Shown here piece after piece: positions 24,211 through 37,200 of a stretch of 64,000 nt of DNA. A program made the position numbers and the translations under genes. Origin of the DNA: Nansenia antarctica (Eukaryota; Chordata; Actinopteri; Argentiniformes; Microstomatidae). The DNA lies in the NCBI GenBank assembly GCA_963989245.1, contig OZ022341.1, positions 58,644,092 through 58,708,091 on the forward strand. The letters run 5' to 3'. The notes below the pieces were generated by a model. It ran no database searches, was not told where the DNA came from, and saw only the letters and a program-made list of their open reading frames with translations. Position 1 is the stretch's first letter, and every line of letters starts with the position of its first letter.

Positions 24211-27200
24211 GGTCTGAGAAAGTCGATAGGTTATAAACAGAGTTCGTTTTCCTTGCTTAAACAGATACTTGAACGATAACTATTTTGATATGCAATTAAG
24301 ATGATGATCAGGAAGTACACGCTGATTTAATTCAAGTTAACTGAGACTATCCTACCGCTGACTGACTTGTCTAGAGGGCTCCAGTGTTGGTCATGGAGGA
24401 GTTGGTGGTGAGGCTCATGGATGCTGCACTATGAGGATTTGCAAAAAGGAAACCATCGCCAGACGGATTGGTATATATGAGGTTACTAAACACACTAAAT
24501 CTGCAATGGAAAATAAATCGGAAAACGCAGAAAAGACTAAACGCATGTAGGCGGGTCCTTGGAGTCAAGTGGATGAAGACCGTCAGTGGGTGTGAAATGG
24601 TGGAGTTTGTAGACATCCGAACCTCTGTCATTGGTGCTTCAGAAATGTGATGAGTGGTATTATGGGACAGATAATTACAGGGATGGGGAGGGGCATTTGC
24701 TCTTGTCATTAACATAAACCATTCATCCCTTAAACACAATTCAATCAATGTTATTCGAGCATAGATCCTTATTTAAAATATTAAGTTAAAATAGATAGCC
24801 TACATCACTTTCAGAAGCTTTTCTTTATCAAACAGCTTTGTAGGCTATTATGGGGCGATATAAAGTTGCACATTTCGTTGAGTGAATGGGGAGGCCAATT
24901 TACGAAACCCTTTTAGGTCAATATTTTGATTCGGGCTTAACTCAAGTAGCATGCATGAAACAGGGACTCTTGTTTGCATTTTCAACGTCTTATCTCTGAA
25001 CGGTGTTGTAAAAAGCTAAATTAGGATTATCAACAAATCCTTGGAATACATAATGAATTCAAATACTTAATTGTGACAATAGTGACTACAATGAATATCC
25101 TAGCAATATGACAATAATAACTCTGTAGCATCCTAATTAATTAATTATAATTGTATCGTCTATAAATGCGTGATCATTATCATAATTATTGCAAGATAAT
25201 AACAACAACAACAACAACAACAATAATAATAATAATAATAATAATAATACATTAGACTTAGCCTATATAGCGCTTTTCTAGACACTCAAAGACGCTTAAC
25301 ACATAAACACCTATTTATGCAAAAAAGGACACTACTATCCGAGGAAATAATGACATTTAATAATGACATTTCTGTTGATTCAGCCAATTTGTATTATTTT
25401 CACAATCGAACTATAGGCCTATGAAATGTGAAAATAGCCTAATACAAATTGGTTGAAACAGTGCAATATATACTATATAACATCGCAATGGACTAATTGA
25501 GGTTCAGATTTTCAAATGTTTAGATGTTTTTATTCTGATGTGTTTCAACTTCTCTATGCCCCACTGCCCTCATCTCCAATGTGATGTGGCTGACAATGAA
25601 TCCCGTTCTCAGCGAATCCTCCGGGCGTCCTGGGTGGTCGGACTAAGCAAACACACGTACAAACTGATTGCTAAGCTGCAGATAATGGGGAAATGTAGAC
25701 AAATGTCCGGCTTCTTTTGGAAGTTTTTGTGCAGGCTGAGTTTTTGCATTTATTTCGTGGGCAAGATAATAGATGATTGACGCCCCCTCACAATGTGCCG
25801 TAACTGTTTGGAATAAATCCGAGGTTGCTCCTAGTTGTCATGGTATTCAACTGCTTTCAATGGACTATCTCTTCATTCATCTCCCCCCCCCCCCCACACA
25901 CACACACACACAGACGGACACACCACAAAGCGGACTTCTGGTCTCCCTCGTCATATTATTTCGTGAAACCCGTTAGCTACTAAAATACTGGAATAATAAT
26001 AAACACATAATCATCATCATTAGCACGCCCAATTGTCGTTGACTGGCACGTTAGTGGTGCCACAACAAATTGCCGATTTTTTTTTACCAAAGGGGTTCTC
26101 AAACGAATGTACACAGGCTGAGAAGCTGTGAGACTACTTACATTTGTATTTATATGTTTACTCTCTCAATCAGTGAAGGGTCTAGCGCTGGTGCACCTCC
26201 TTGTTTTCTGCTTATCGCAATTACTTAAAAATCAACCAAAAGCACATTGAAAAATGGTGATTGTATGAAAAAGGGGAATGAAAAAAGTTTGGTTTCTCCA
26301 GGACAAATATAAATAGAACTATCTTATAATTAATATAAATGAATGGATAATGAATAGGGCAACTATTCATGGTCTACTGTGATGGGGCATCACGTGTTTG
26401 TATCTTACAGTAAGTAATATTAGCATCTTATATTAAGGTTTGGGATCAATATTTGAGCAGTTGGTTGTACAAGGTTTGCGTTTTTGGCAACCACTCAACA
26501 GTTTTCAACATTGTCATAGTGCTCAAAGGAGTTGAGAAAATGCATCTATAATAGAGACAATACAAGAGTCATCATGACATGACCAAACAGTGAGTCTTAA
26601 TGAGTAAAAAGTAAAAAAAAAAATAAAAAAATCATAGTTATGCCATATTTTAATTCTAGGCAAGTTCTGAGACAGTGGTAATGGTCTGTTCCACTCATGC
26701 TCCAGGTTCAGACACATTAAAATGAATGGATGCCACACTGGCACATCCATGCACAGACGGCACTCTGAATGCTGGTGGATCCTTGTTTTAAAATTAAATA
26801 AACCAAACCAGCCACCTGCCAATTAAATGTTATCAGGGTGTAGAACACTATGAGGTGCCGCCAGTTAAACACTGCAAATACACTATTGGTAAAGTATTCT
26901 CTTTTCACAGCCACTGACAATGTGTCTTACAAAACAAAGTGTGTCCCACTTAAGAAAGCAGCTACAGACCAAACCAGGAGGCTCCAATCACGGTCTCTGA
27001 GCCTAGGGAAACTCTTACCCCCGGCCATACTGGAGTGTATTCAGTGAGGTGAAACGTTGTTGCAAATGGAAATGTTATCTGTAGAGCTGACATGACTCAC
27101 TTGACTAGGCGCACATGGCAGACTCTCATACCAGCTCTTCACAATACATTTCTAGCTTAATGCTCCATCTACTGTTACACACTAAATGTTTCCTCCCTCC

Positions 27201-27787
27201 TCCTCAACTCGGTGTTTTGAATGTGTGATTCGTTTCACAACCTCTCAGTTATTTAATTTTGAACGGCATTTTCAATGGCCCGCCCACATTTAACTGCTCC
27301 ATAGCCCCTATACACATAACGTTTGCCATACAGGACATCGGCATAGAGCCCATGAATGTTGTAAGCTGGACTACTGGTTCAAGTGGTAGCATGAGGGAGG
27401 AGTAGGTTTTCCATTTAGAACTGCCTGACCCAGTGAACTCACACCTACATATAAACAGACACTCACATTTTTTTTCCATTTACAAGACTCCCATCCCATC
27501 CCATCCAATCCAACCCGAGTTCCTCAGAAGCACTGCTTCATCAATACTAGGTAAAGAGTGCCACCTACTGGTTGACATGTTCGGTATCCTATATGAAATC
27601 AAATGTCTAAATATCCATAACATTTTTTTAAAAATCACGTTACGATTGTAAAATACAATCAGCTCCCGGCTTTGTTATTTAGAAGGCCATCATGAGGAAA
27701 ATGTGTTAGAAAAATAAATAAAATAAAAAAGTTCCCAAATGCCTTTTTGTTGAGGGTAGCTAAAGAGGGAAGTGATGAAAGAGATGT
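24211..27787. other. nkx2.2 upstream DNA (5' UTR/promoter then gene-free spacer)
   Basis: The first few hundred bases above 24210 must hold the nkx2.2 5' UTR and promoter. No TATA box was identified. A (AAC)n/(AAT)n tract sits at 25200-25249, followed by the dispersed tail tatatagcgcttttctagacactcaaag at about 25263-25290. A C run joined to a CA repeat is at 25881-25913. No coding exon is supported. Several evenly composed stretches could be regulatory. Confidence 0.45.
25200..25305 (+). repeat. (AAC)n/(AAT)n microsatellite plus retroposon-like tail
   Basis: Trinucleotide repeats shift from AAC to AAT and are followed by the tagcgcttttctagacactcaaag string shared with the 13918-13965 copy. 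Together they look like the 3' end of a dispersed retroposon in minus orientation, or a repeat that tolerates such elements. Confidence 0.5.
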
Positions 27788-27823
27788 TAGGGGCGTGTCC
27801 AGTGAGTGGCCTGGGGTAGCACG

Positions 27824-28290
27824 TGCTTGATTGATTGATTGAATTGATTGAAAACTTTATTAGAAGATTTGCAGAAGTAGGTACATGAAAGTACATATTA
27901 CATACAAGGTCAACTAAAAGGATAAAAAACCCAAGAAAGCCACTGGCTTATTTCAATTGGGGTCCTTGATTCTCAATTCATCGTTACATGTAAGACAGAC
28001 AAAAAAACTAGTACTATCTACCAGATAATACAGACAAATAACTATTACTATCTACAAGATAAACATACATCCATCATGGGAAGAACGATACAACAAAACT
28101 TAAGGTATGTACAGCGGGTAGGACAGGTGGGGACATACACCACAGGTGGGGGCGGGGGACGAAACACAAAGTATGTACAGTGGGTAGTTCGGGTCTTTTA
28201 ATCAGATTTTTGATTTAGAGGGTCCAGTTACGGATTGCAGCCTCCTGTAAATGTTTTTTGAGAGTGGTTTTGAAGGTGGGCAGTGTTTTG
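27824..28290 (-). mobile_element. LINE-like 3' fragment with (GATT)n tail, minus orientation
   Basis: A GATT/ATTG short tandem repeat (27824-27848) borders sequence whose reverse complement reads as a fish LINE 3' UTR (ccaattgaaataagccagtg, then ggttttttatcc, then a simple repeat). The element therefore points leftward. On both sides the surrounding sequence resembles the hAT subterminal region (gtagcacgtg at left, tttgctacccc at right), suggesting insertion into the hAT. Neither the family (L2/CR1-like is a guess) nor a target duplication could be fixed. Confidence 0.45.
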
Positions 28291-28755
28291 CTACCCCCTG
28301 AAATATGATTGGCCACCCCAGGTGCCACCCCCCTGATTGATTGGGTATCTGCCTAGTCACTCAGAGCAGAGGCCACATCGCCCCACTAGAGGAACTTTCC
28401 TCTTCAAGAGAAACGAAACCGAAAGCTAGCTTGCTAGAGTGGCCATGATCGAGATTGGCTGCTAAATAGAACAGAAGAACACATTTTTGATCAGCGGTGA
28501 GGTTCATGTGCTAGTCTTTCTTGGCGCACTTGAAGAAATGTGAGTACCATTAATAACGTTAGACTTTTGCACAGCTACACATAGGCTACGGTGTTGTGCT
28601 ACTGGTTAAAACGTTTTAGCTGTAACATTATATTTTGTAGTAGGCTACCAGTCTGTCATCATCCGATCTCAGCTTGCTAGCAAACCCTAAACCTCAATAT
28701 GCTAGCTAATGCTAACGTTAGGCTATAGGCTAGCGTCATGTCCACGACTCCACGA

Positions 28756-29060
28756 CCCTTTTTGGGTGGTAGAAGTGGTAGAAGTTTGACTGGCGGTCAA
28801 TGCAAATTTCTGGTCTTTGCTACTTTAATCCGATAAAATAAGAAAACCGTATTGCCTTTCTCCATATAACGATGTCGATCATTGATCGCCAACGACACTA
28901 TATCGTATACAATATAACTATATATTGTTTGCCTGACTGGCCATCAGATTTGAGATCCTAATATCTAAAAAGCAATACAGTTTTCTTATTTTAGCGGATT
29001 AAAGTAGCAAAGACCACAAATTTACATTGACCGCCAGTCAAACTTCTTACCACCCAAAAG
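28756..29060. mobile_element. Fold-back MITE (long terminal inverted repeats)
   Basis: The left arm 28756-28855 and the right arm 28972-29060 are near-perfect inverted copies of each other. For example, gtttgactggcggtcaatg at left is matched by cattgaccgccagtcaaac at right, and ggtctttgctactttaatc is matched by gattaaagtagcaaagacc. They surround a spacer of about 116 bp. The left arm has a small internal duplication (ggtagaagt twice). No coding capacity. The transcript would fold into a hairpin of roughly 90 bp. Confidence 0.75.
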
Positions 29061-29149
29061 GGGGCGTGATCGTTCTGATGACAGGGAGGTGACGTGCAAT
29101 TGTGCAAGTTATAAAGTGGCATGTGTTATGTGATGGTTAATGTTACAGT

Positions 29150-30212
29150 ATGAAAAGAAATCAGAGCATTCAGGGGTTCTTCCAAAGAAAGAAATCCAAA
29201 ACGGCAGAGCAGCAGGACAGAGCAGCCAGAGCTAAAAGTCAGTCAGAGGATGAGAGCCAGCTGGAGGATGTAAACCCAGTTAGCCCACAGCCAGGAGCAG
29301 GGCCGGTCCTAGGCATTTAAATGCCTTAGGCGAGTATGATTTGATGCCCCCCCAAAAAAATGTAGGGGCGCCACCACCACCACCCCCACCTCCAGCTTCT
29401 GCTGTACACATGGGTATGTATGTAACATTCTGATAGCTCCAGATTTATTTTTAGTAAGCACTTATTTGATAACCATGATCATTTAACATTGTGGTTAATT
29501 GCTCTACATTCAAACTAAAGCTGAATCTTGTCGATTAAGCCTGTATGGGTATTCATATTGTATTCATTTGAGTTTGGTAGCTAACATAGGCTGCTACTAG
29601 TACTTACAAAAAAGGCTGATTTTCTCATTATGATGACCATTTCTGTGTTTTTGTAGAGTCAAACAAGGATACTGATGCTGAATACTGCACATCAGCTTCA
29701 CCTGCACATCAGGGTATGTACAGTATACAAATGACACATTTGACATACTATTAAATTGATACAACTGTTAAAATTCCTGCATTGCTTTAGGAGTGTCTAG
29801 TCAGCCACTCTCAGTCTCAGACCATGATACTGACAACGAGGACCAGCCAGCAGTACCTGCAGGCCCTGCAGTTTCCTGTGGGGACAGTGATGTGGCAGGC
29901 CTTGTTGCCCCACATGGACCTCCTGGTATGCCTTAATATGTAATTTTTCATATGAAATATACTGTAGCCCGCTTAGTATATTGTACTACATTCAATTCTT
30001 TCATCTATGTATTAATGCACCAATGAGTACTTCTGTCTCAGAGACTTGAATGCAGGATTTGATTGTCAGGCTTTTGTCACTTTCAGATATTTCATAGTCA
30101 AGAGCAGAAGGTCCCACTCAACCTCGGCTAAAGATTTTTCCTAAGACTGTCCAAGGTGAGAAGAGGAGGTCGTTCAATCCTTCGTGGTATCAGCTGCATT
30201 CATGGCTGAAAT
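29150..30212 (+). pseudogene. hAT (ZMYM1-like) transposase N-terminal remnant, several exons
   Basis: An ATG at 29150 opens MKRNQSIQGFFQRKKSK followed by an acidic Ser/Glu/Asp linker to about 29306. Putative exons then follow at 29657-29713, 29791-29925 and from 30087, each with AG/GT borders. The last contains RLKIFPKT then KRRSFNPSWYQ, the start of the TTF-type zinc finger typical of ZMYM1-like hAT transposases. Damage: an in-frame TAG shortly after the 30087 acceptor, a foreign hAT/MITE-type end (gggccggtcctaggcattt) inserted at about 29307, and loss of everything after the zinc-finger start, where the frame ends in TAA followed by AAAT repeats. No dimerisation or catalytic domain remains. 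Confidence 0.5.
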
Positions 30213-31623
30213 AAATAAATAAATGAAATAACAAACGTAAAGTAGCCTACATATAGTATATGATTGTCTGTCTCTTGTTGGGGCTGTTGTTGGCCGCACC
30301 ATTTATTTAACATTTCACCTAAAGCTTTGTGATGTAAACAATGACACAGGCATTGTTTGGATGATGTTACTTTGTACGAATACACTATGTAACATATATG
30401 TTTAAGAATGATTGTTTTTCCTTGCACCTGTACAGTGTTTTGATCACTGGCCTCAAACGTGATGTTACATTTTTTGTTTTGTTTTGTTTTGTGTTACAAT
30501 TGGAGTGCCTGCATGTTATAGTGTTAAAACAACATTTGCTAGTTTGTTTAAAGAATAAATATGGGAGTTTAATATTACATTTGTATGGTGCCACTCTGTT
30601 GTGTTGTGATTGGTAGCACTGGGACTTTTAAACAGGGATTGTAATGTTAGTAGCCTAATTGAAGTATACAATGGGTAGTGGAGACAGAAATGGTAGTGGA
30701 GATACTAAATAAAAAGCACAAAATGGTGCGTACAAATTCTCAAGAATGCAATTAAGTGTTACATTCTCAAAACTGTGCCACCCATGCATAACTAGGTGCC
30801 CCACCTGGGCCACCCCATTGAAATAGGTCTGGACACGTCCACTTCATTAGTCATTAGTAAACAAACAGTTAACCTATTACTCTGCAATGCAAAAAAGGTA
30901 TGCAAACTGAGACTCAAATAGCATGCGGTATGACCCTTTGAGAAGAACTGTAATGCAAACTTTTGGCCAGGTGATGGCGCCTTTGCATCAATAATTCACT
31001 ATAAAGATACGTTACACACCAGCAGCCTGGTAGAAAAAAAGAGCATTGCAATCGAGGACTGCAGACAGTGAATCGGAACACTGCAGTAACTTGCTTTCAG
31101 ATTGTATACTGGCTGGAGGTTGACATTCATAGCAGCCTGAGATGGCAGTATAGCCAGTTTCACCTGGCCTTACCTTGACATGTCCTTAGCAACCTGCATC
31201 GTTGGGTTTATCAGGGGGGAAATGTCATCACTTTAGTCTACCTTATCGACATGATCTGAGTTCACCCCTCTCTAAACACCATGACAAGAGCACACTGAAG
31301 GGAAAAATGGACATGAAAGGTTTATGAAGGTGAGATGCCCTGTTCCTAGGGATACGAATTTTAAGTTTTATTTCTAAATGGGAACTATTAATATATGCTG
31401 CTGTTGTCATAATAATCTATACACCTAAGTTATAACTAGAAGACCAATGCATGAGGTAAAGACTACTGATCTCTGACCGTCTTGGGTCCCAATTCAATGC
31501 AAAAATAACGGGGTTTCAGGATAAGACAAACATATTATTGTTATTATTATTATTGTTATTATTATTAGTTTATTTTTGTTGCAGCAATGAACATGTTCAA
31601 TTTGAAATAGGTTGCTTTGGTTT

Positions 31624-31633
31624 CACACACACA

Positions 31634-31725
<92 letters not shown>
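31624..31725 (+). repeat. (CA)n microsatellite, about 100 bp
   Basis: Nearly uninterrupted CA dinucleotides with a single ttt break near 31635. It produces artificial His/Thr repeat frames on the plus strand. Confidence 0.95.
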
Positions 31726-31726
<1 letters not shown>

Positions 31727-33129
31727 TTCGTCATTGCCATGCAAGAATCACATGTTTGCGGTATCGTTGGGACACTGGTATCAGCAATTCATTAAACTGG
31801 CGATTGGCCTTCACTGTGGATGCAAGAGTTAACTGACTAATGACCTGCTTTCCACCAGTAAATCTATCTATTACAGGTGCAACTGTCAAAAATAAAATGT
31901 CCGTCTCTTTTGTATTTGCAATTATGGTGAAAGAGATTGTTCGTTCACTGTCTCGTGCACAGCAGCTTCAAGTTAGGGGTTACTCACCGCTCGCCATCTC
32001 CCATAGGCGAGGACAGCAGACACAATAGGCTATACTGCTGCTGAGAGGAGCCAAGAGGAAAAATCACAAACCCATCTTTTACCCTGGAAATTACCATGGT
32101 GGTTTTTGTGTTGTACACAGAGAGCAACTAAGGTCGTAATACTGATAGAAATAGAGTCTAAAAGTGGTCACTTGGTTCACGAGTGAGTCATATCACACCA
32201 AAAATAATAATGTAATGGCAGACCTACTGTTCCTATTCATTACAGAGTACTTATTACAATGTATTACATATTAAATGTTATACATATGAGCATGTGCACA
32301 TGTTTGTCTGTAATTTTGTGTATATTGAATGTTACATGATTTTATCCTATTTGTATTAGAAAACGCTTGGCGTGGTTATGTCCACTGTGATGGCATGGAG
32401 CTCGAAAACCTGATCTCCGACCTCTTTAAAAGAATGTTATTGATTGCACGCCAGTGTAATATCAATAACTGACAACTAGCCTAAAAGCCTATAGGCCTAA
32501 AGGATGTTGTGGTTTTGCATCATCTGAATTAGATTAATTTAGCTATCTTTTCAATTATTTTCAAGAGATCTGTTGTCCAGCAACTGGCAGGGCTATTTGG
32601 ACGCCAGGTGTGTGGATATGATCTAATGTGATGACTTGCACGCGCCTTGCCCTGATCAATTCGTCTGACAGACGTCTCACCATCCTCACAAACTTTATAC
32701 CAAAGAAGCATGCCAACTACTTTCTCAATAAAAAAAGAAAGAAAGAACATCAAAAACATAGCCTACCTGTTTGTTTGCCATACAGCATGAAGAGAAATAT
32801 ATATTTTTTAACAAAAGCAGAATGTTTGCTATCTCGAAGTGGATGTCTCGCAAATAAAATAAAAATAACAAGAACAATGTGCAATTTTTTCTAGCCTACA
32901 ATTAAATTGAGAAATGTACTAAATAAAGCCTAATTTGAAAGTCCGAGTAAATTAAATACTAGCCTAAAAATGTATATATTCCAATATAGTGATTAAAACA
33001 AAGCAAAAAAAAAACAGCTAGTCTATAGCCTTCGAAGACAATAACGCAACGAAACAAAATAATTAATTTGGGCTCAATTTAAGCACAAAGCTTAAATTAA
33101 TGTGATAACACAAGCAAACCAACAGTGAT

Positions 33130-33440
33130 CAGCATTAGCTGATCAATAACATATGTAGGGAGCATTGAGAAAACATTTTTCACAAAAAATGAATGTTGGA
33201 AATGACAGTGGGCCTATTTGTTTATTGCCTGGCACAGTCTGACTTTGGTTCAATACGACAAGCCATGAGCTACATAAAGGTAAATCTTGCCCGTTTGTCA
33301 GACATCTTAATCACACGATAGGAGACCAAAGCCATCACTCGTTTGTTCAAGTGCATGATACAAGACACCGATCACATTAACTATTGAAAATAGACAGTCA
33401 ACAGTGTTAACAGCTGTGCGCGTAATCAATTAATTGGGAT
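33130..33440. promoter_or_regulatory. Candidate conserved non-coding element upstream of pax1
   Basis: A non-repetitive block 0.8-1.1 kb upstream of the pax1 start. It contains paired tgatca and gctgatca motifs (33126-33145), a tgtttattg FOX-like core near 33219, and caattaatt homeodomain cores near 33427. Regulatory status is inferred from motif density and position only. Confidence 0.25.
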
Positions 33441-34228
33441 AGAATCCTACGTGTTTTAGTAAATACAAAATGAAAGATATTCGTGCTTACAGAATATGCC
33501 TATAGGCTATGTCAAACCATCTCGTTTCTAGAGGCTGCGTGGGGTGATTTTCCGTGTGGATGTTTGTTTAGGGTATAGGGTGCAGACAGTTAAGCTATTG
33601 AGAATAAGAACCTGCCAATGCAAATGATATCACGGCCGAAATTTGTAATAAATACAATAAATATGCATCATTATCAATGACTTGCCAACATATTTCTAGC
33701 CATTTAATAAGCAATAACAAAACATCTTTAGGTCGTATACAGAGACATCCTTGTCGTGGAGAGCAGCTTTAGCTTCATTTGGATTTCCAAGCGCATACTC
33801 CGAGTTCGAGTTGTGTAGCTCTATATGCCTAATTCTCCGTGCGACAAAGGCCCTCTTGACAGAAGTTGAACTCCAAAAGCCGGAAAAGATTCTGTGGAGT
33901 AGGTTTACATAAACACACCAAGTAGGAGACCAATGAGAGGAGGAAAGAACCTTTAGCGCAGCCAACGAGATTGACGTATTGTGAACGCGTCAAATTAATC
34001 TGCACTCACTTCAGCCTTCGGGATGGACACATTTCCTCTATGGGACAAAGATCGTTTTAGTCCCTTTGCCCAAACTCGCCGTCTTAGATCCCCTTAACAG
34101 AAATGCAAGAGTTGAGCTGAAGTAAAAACGAACAGCAAATCCATTTTCCTCATCTCTTACGCAGTGAGGAGAGTCAGAACTTTTCGGCCATTGGTAACTG
34201 GTGAAAGAAGGCATCTATACCAGAGGCG

Positions 34229-37200
34229 ATGGGTGAGTAACAGTTTATTTCGCATGGATCATCTGCAGGAGTAAAGGCAGAGTGTTTGACGTGCTCGCAC
34301 GAACAGAGATGCGCTTTAGCCTTTAGCTACTATTGTGGTATCTGTACATTCATGTTTATTATTTTTTTGAAATTGCAGTCAGATTCTTGCCAAAGTGCTA
34401 GACCATGATAAACGAAATTTAACTTAATGGCCAAAAATGATAAGAGAGTGAGCGTTATTTGTTGAATAATGCGTAGGCTATACAGAGGGGCTACATGCTA
34501 ACATATAGTTATCATCATTGTATAAAACAGTGAACATCGCATGCGTGTAGCCTATACCTACTTCACTTCAATATCGCCAATTAATTCATTATGTGTTTCC
34601 TACAGATCAAACATACGGTGAAGTAAACCAGCTTGGAGGGGTATTTGTCAATGGACGGCCACTCCCCAACGCAATTCGGATCAGAATTGTGGAATTAGCT
34701 CAACTTGGAATTCGTCCCTGCGACATCAGCAGACAGCTTCGAGTCTCTCATGGCTGTGTGAGCAAGATACTAGCGAGGTACAATGAGACGGGTTCGATAT
34801 TGCCTGGTGCCATAGGAGGGAGTAAGCCTCGGGTCACTACACCCAACGTAGTGAAGAGCATAAGGGATTATAAACAAGGAGACCCTGGAATATTTGCTTG
34901 GGAGATCCGAGACAGACTTCTCGCAGATGCCGTTTGTGACAAATATAACGTTCCCTCTGTTAGTTCCATAAGCCGCATTTTAAGAAACAAAATAGGAAAT
35001 CTGTCCCAGCCAAGCCAATATGAAAACAGCAAGCAAACCCCTCCCCAGCTCTCTTATAACCACATGTACCCCTACTCATACCCAAGCGCCATGTCGCCCA
35101 CTGGGACTAAAATTGGCGGTGCTCCCGGAGTCCCCGTCACCGCAGGCCATGTCAGCCTCTCCCGGGCCTGGCCATCGGTCCACACGGTCAGCAACATTTT
35201 AGGCATCCGAGCTTTCATGGACCACCAAGGTTGGTGACCAAACATCATGTTTACTATACATGAATACTCTTAAATCCTAAAGGTTTATTTAGTGGCTGCA
35301 TGCACTGTTTATTGCACACTTCTTGTTGTTCTATCTTCTAACTTTTACGCATCAATGTGGCTCCTTAACCAAACAGATATTTGTCATGAGAAATAATCTA
35401 TTACAGCAAATGTATCAATCACATTGTGTGACTATTGACATACTGTGACATTGTGTGTTTAGTTAGGCCTTTGTAAACATATCATAGGCTACCATATTAT
35501 TTCATGCGCTAAATGACATTTAGGCTTTATATATGAAGCCTCGCCTGGTTGATAGAGGCATACTTAGCTTGTGTTTATGCAATTAACGTTTTAGTCTTAA
35601 AGGTGAGTTTGTCATCTATATGTTATAGGCCTATTGGTAATTTTGTTAGTTATAGGCCTAGATATAATTTAACGTTAAACAGGACTGAAAGACCAGATTG
35701 TCCAACAACCCAAGTCACAAACGGAAGGCTACAATAGCAAATGATGTTAAGTGAACTAATTTCAGTGACGGCATCGCTTTCAAATACGAATAAATAAGGA
35801 TTGATTTAGCGCCTATATAGCTAAGAATTTCGACAAGAATTAGCTCGAATCAAAAACATCTGTTCATCATAAAATTCCAGGCTAGCCTATACACTGCACG
35901 CATGTAGCATACACAAGGAATGCACTTCACAACTTATCTTGAATCCAACGGTTATGGTATAGAATGCAGACTATATCGAATAGAGGCTTAAACGATTAGT
36001 GATGATTTATTGAAACTTTGTTACTGAAAACTGTTTACAGCCATGGCAGGAGCCGAGGGGTACCCACCAAAAATGGAGGACTGGGCGAGCGTCAACAGAA
36101 CGACGTTTCCCTCTGCCCACTGTGTCAACGGAATAGACAAATCTGCCATTGAAGCAGACATGAAATATCCTCAGGTAAATAAATATGTGTGAACTAACAA
36201 GTTGGGTATAAAGCATGCCAACAGTAAGGACTATTTGGGTAAACAACATATTTTCTAAAGTGATTCTAAAGAGTTTGATTAGAGTTTTTACTAAACAGCC
36301 TCCATATGGCCTGTGATTGTAAAGGCCTGCCTATATTGTCGAAAAGAATAAAATCTGAAACTCTTTCACCAAAAGTTTCCCACTGAATTCAATGCAAGCT
36401 GGGGACAATTTGATTCACTATGGTTTAAATTGGTCATTTTCTCTTCACACAGTCTTCATCAAACCTATCAAGTTATGTCCCTGCTTGTGCCTACTCCCCC
36501 CCAAACCAATACGGGGTGTATGGTGGGCCAGCGGGTAACTACATGACCACTGGGCACCACTGGCAGTCTCAGAGCGCGAGCCTGCATGCCCACCCGAACA
36601 GCGGTGCAACGATGCAAGACTCTGGAGACCTCCACACGGCAATGTCCTTCAAACATTCAGCACGAGAAGGTAGGTCCGGTCGGTGCTTTTAGTTGTCAAA
36701 TTGTGTGCTTTTATTACAATAATTTGCATGACGGTCAATGACAGACAGTGCAGGCAACTGTCATAAACACATTTGTAAACATTATTATTATTATTGGCAA
36801 ACATATTCGTCAAAAGACATTAAAGATCGAAACTAAAATCACCCGAATAGATCATGTCGACGATGATAATAGGCTACGTGACAGCAAAGGCCGGACAAAT
36901 ATCCTATATGCCCAAAAAAGACTATAGGCTTGACTAATAAAAAACAGTGCTGAAATGAAAATAGTGATGAACTCCTATAACCTCAGACCACTGTGAAGTT
37001 TACCCTTACTGTTTTTTAGCCAAAAACAATTAACCTAGAATTAGAGCTAGGCCTATATTTGTGAAAATAATGTAGAAAACATTATGTCTATTAACATTTC
37101 TGTTGTGAAATTTCAGTTGCCGTAATGCATACCATTTTTATTACACATTTCACTAACTTCGTTAAATATGTATTTGGCAAATTAGACGAATACATGGACT

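Larger units (their letters stand above)
27788..30844 (+). mobile_element. Decayed hAT transposon (ZMYM1-like), host to nested insertions
   Basis: The left end near 27790 reads GGGGCGTGTCCAG, and the right end read in reverse from about 30840 is GGACGTGTCCAG. Both sides then carry GGGGT(A/G)GC...-type subterminal sequence. Between them lie remnants of a transposase N-terminal region in several exons (29150-30212). No clear 8-bp target duplication is left. The left subterminal region is broken by a LINE-like insert at about 27824-28290, and a fold-back MITE lies at 28756-29060. Limits are approximate. Confidence 0.5.
30845..34000. other. pax1 upstream spacer, gene-free
   Basis: Contains an ATT/GTT tract (31533-31567) and a long CA microsatellite. 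The stretch 33130-33440 has the look of a conserved element. Open frames of 60-90 codons here are CA-repeat translations or lack any domain. No exon is supported. Confidence 0.45.

Noticed and set aside
24371..24748. 125-codon minus-strand frame upstream of nkx2.2 ending MSLTTNSSMTNTGAL, resembling the MSLTNTKTG start of other Nkx2.2 proteins
   Set aside because: The similarity is four residues only, the frame ends in a stop before any TN motif, and the real start at 24210 carries the full conserved N-terminus. It may be a 5' UTR upstream frame at most.
31538..31836. Several overlapping frames of 70-85 codons with His/Thr repeats
   Set aside because: They are translations of the CA microsatellite and have no codon or domain support; the same applies to frames at 40806-41042 and 42271-42738.
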